A stretch of DNA of 26,788 bases, taken from assembly GCA_041623895.1 (NCBI GenBank), contig JBFJVZ010000047.1, forward strand, positions 1 to 26,788, written 5' to 3'. The translations under genes were made by a program, and so were the position numbers. The notes under the pieces are model-generated. The model saw only the letters and a program-made list of their open reading frames with translations, ran no database searches and had not been told where the DNA came from. Shown here one piece after another: positions 25,482 to 26,788 of this stretch. The stretch is from JBFJVZ01 sp041623895 (lineage in GTDB: Bacteria; Planctomycetota; Planctomycetia; Pirellulales; Pirellulaceae). The first letter of the stretch is position 1. Every line of letters begins with the position of its first letter.

Positions 25482-26788
25482 TCAGCTCACTTCATGCATC
25501 ATCTTCTTAAGCACTGGCGTCAACGCGGCAATCAGGATGCCTGCGGCGATGGGTGCCACGACCAGCATCAAAAAGAAACCGGGCAAACCGGGAATCAGAA
25601 ATGACATTTCCGCCACTTCACCCGGGGATTCCGGTACGAACTTTTCGGAGAATCTTGCCACCAGGCCGGCCAGCAGGTTGGAGAGCGCAAAGGTAAAGAA
25701 CCACAATCCCATCATCAGGCTTTGTAGTCTGGCTGGCGCCAACTTGGTCACCATCGACAAGCCGACGGGACTGAGACAAAGTTCACCCCAGGTGTAAATC
25801 AAATACGTGATCAACAGCCAGTGTGCGCCTGCTGAGCCATCGCGCGCATCCATTGCGCCAGCCACCATTGCCAAGAAAGCCAGCCCCAGTAGCCACAGCC
25901 CGATCGCAAATTTCATCGGCGTCGACGGGTCTTGGTCTTTGCGTTCCAGATACAGCCACAGCCAACTGAACACAGGTCCAAATAACAGAATCGTCAGTGG
26001 ATTGACCGACTGGAAAAACGATGCCGGGATGCCACCTTTGATTAGACCCCAGAGAGTCAAATCGGTTTGTTCTTTGGCGAACACGTTCATCGACGATCCG
26101 GCTTGCTCGAACGCGGTCCAGAAAAAGATATTTCCAATGAAGGCAAGTATCAAAATGACCGCCAGCGGGCCGCGATCTTCCGAGGGTTGCCCAAACAAAA
26201 ATGCCAAGGCACCAAACAAAACGACGCCGACGATCAACGCCGTCATTCCCCACAGACCCATGAATCCGGTAAAAGCACTCCACTGCGCCGTCACCCAATC
26301 AAGTCCGCCGGCCGCAAAAATCAGCAGCGGCAAAACGGGAATGCCAACCAGAATCACGACTGCCGATAAGACCAACTTTTTGTCTTGAGCGGTCATTGGC
26401 CCTGCTGGTGGTGCGCCGATCGTGCCCAGATACCGTCCGCGTGAAAGCTGATAAAAAAACAAGCCCAGCAACATCCCAACCGCTGCGCTGCCAAATCCCC
26501 AATGCCAGCCAATTTTTTCGCCCAAGTAGCCGGCCACCAGGGGCGAAAAGAAGGCGCCCAGGTTGATGCCCATATAAAAAATGGTGAATCCAGAATCGCG
26601 ACGTGGGTCGTTCTTTCGGTACAACTGGCCAACCATCACGCTGACGCAGGGTTTGAAAAAACCGGTCCCGATAATGATTAGCGTGCAGCCGAGCAGGAAA
26701 CACATCAGCGCGCCGTAGCCGTGGCTTCCATTGACGGTCGACCCCAGTTCAAATGGGAACAGCACCATGGCGGCCAATGTGATATGGC
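25482..26788 (-). CDS. POT/PTR2 family proton-peptide symporter, partial at window end
   Basis: The frame stays open to the window edge, so the N-terminus, including the first helices and the family's ExxERF motif, lies beyond it. At least 431 residues are present. The second PTR2 signature FTIFYMGINLGAFFSP is clear, as is the preceding GTGFFKPCVSVMVGQLY. About ten hydrophobic segments follow, then a Met-ending basic tail (LKKMMHEVS). Such carriers import di- or tripeptides with protons. The lysine-proline pair is followed by cysteine where most family members have asparagine. The gap 25288-25481 on its downstream side, before the AAA gene, shows no gene. Confidence 0.93.
   Translation of the reverse strand, partial: HITLAAMVLFPFELGSTVNGSHGYGALMCFLLGCTLIIIGTGFFKPCVSVMVGQLYRKNDPRRDSGFTIFYMGINLGAFFSPLVAGYLGEKIGWHWGFGSAAVGMLLGLFFYQLSRGRYLGTIGAPPAGPMTAQDKKLVLSAVVILVGIPVLPLLIFAAGGLDWVTAQWSAFTGFMGLWGMTALIVGVVLFGALAFLFGQPSEDRGPLAVILILAFIGNIFFWTAFEQAGSSMNVFAKEQTDLTLWGLIKGGIPASFFQSVNPLTILLFGPVFSWLWLYLERKDQDPSTPMKFAIGLWLLGLAFLAMVAGAMDARDGSAGAHWLLITYLIYTWGELCLSPVGLSMVTKLAPARLQSLMMGLWFFTFALSNLLAGLVARFSEKFVPESPGEVAEMSFLIPGLPGFFLMLVVAPIAAGILIAALTPVLKKMMHEVS

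Noticed and set aside
1..26788. CRISPR array, tRNA, rRNA, prophage or toxin-antitoxin module
   Set aside because: No direct-repeat/spacer pattern, no cloverleaf or rRNA sequence was recognised, and no phage, integrase or toxin-antitoxin genes were seen by eye; a covariance-model scan was not possible.

Overview
The window looks like chromosomal DNA from a marine-type planctomycete of the Pirellulaceae (Rhodopirellula/Blastopirellula-like). This rests on gene content, not on any database search. It holds two Cys-type sulfatases with signal peptides, secreted FG-GAP/VCBS proteins, a sialidase-like protein, a decayed DUF1501 gene, Hanks-type kinases (one with DWG instead of DFG, one fused to AAA and TPR domains), a PQQ-propeller protein, an Lpg1974-like outer-membrane protein, and many small palindromic repeats between genes. 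No rRNA, tRNA, CRISPR array, integrase or intact insertion sequence was seen.

Layout. (1) Positions 1-7650, all on the minus strand. In transcription order: a lipid-anchored methionine sulfoxide reductase A, a small lipoprotein, a compact Ser/Thr kinase, a 1350-residue zinc-ribbon/kinase/AAA/TPR protein, and a DUF1501 pseudogene. A 133-bp MITE-like palindrome lies between the lipoprotein and the kinase. (2) 7944-12818: a four-helix membrane protein, a convergent unknown protein, a GT-C (ArnT/PMT-like) glycosyltransferase, and a divergent MMPL/RND transporter. (3) 12945-20606: a glycan-degradation block with a secreted FG-GAP protein and a sulfatase on the plus strand, then an iduronate-2-sulfatase-like sulfatase and a nine-repeat FG-GAP/sialidase fusion on the minus strand. 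(4) 20909-23561, plus strand: an Lpg1974-like outer-membrane protein and a PQQ beta-propeller protein. (5) 23650-26788, minus strand: a CbbX/SpoVK-type AAA protein with a TerB-like N-terminus and a zinc-ribbon tail, and a POT-family peptide transporter cut by the window edge.

How the genes may work together. The exported proteins of block 3 fit cleavage of sulfated, possibly sialylated or related acidic, glycans outside the cytoplasm. The POT transporter could take up peptides. The two kinases form a signalling unit whose input and targets cannot be read from sequence. Most genes belong to known families. The less ordinary items are the two multidomain architectures (zinc ribbon-kinase-AAA-TPR and FG-GAP x9-sialidase), the TerB-like/AAA/zinc-ribbon protein, and the dispersed palindromic repeats. 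I did not find a clearly new defence or mobile system.
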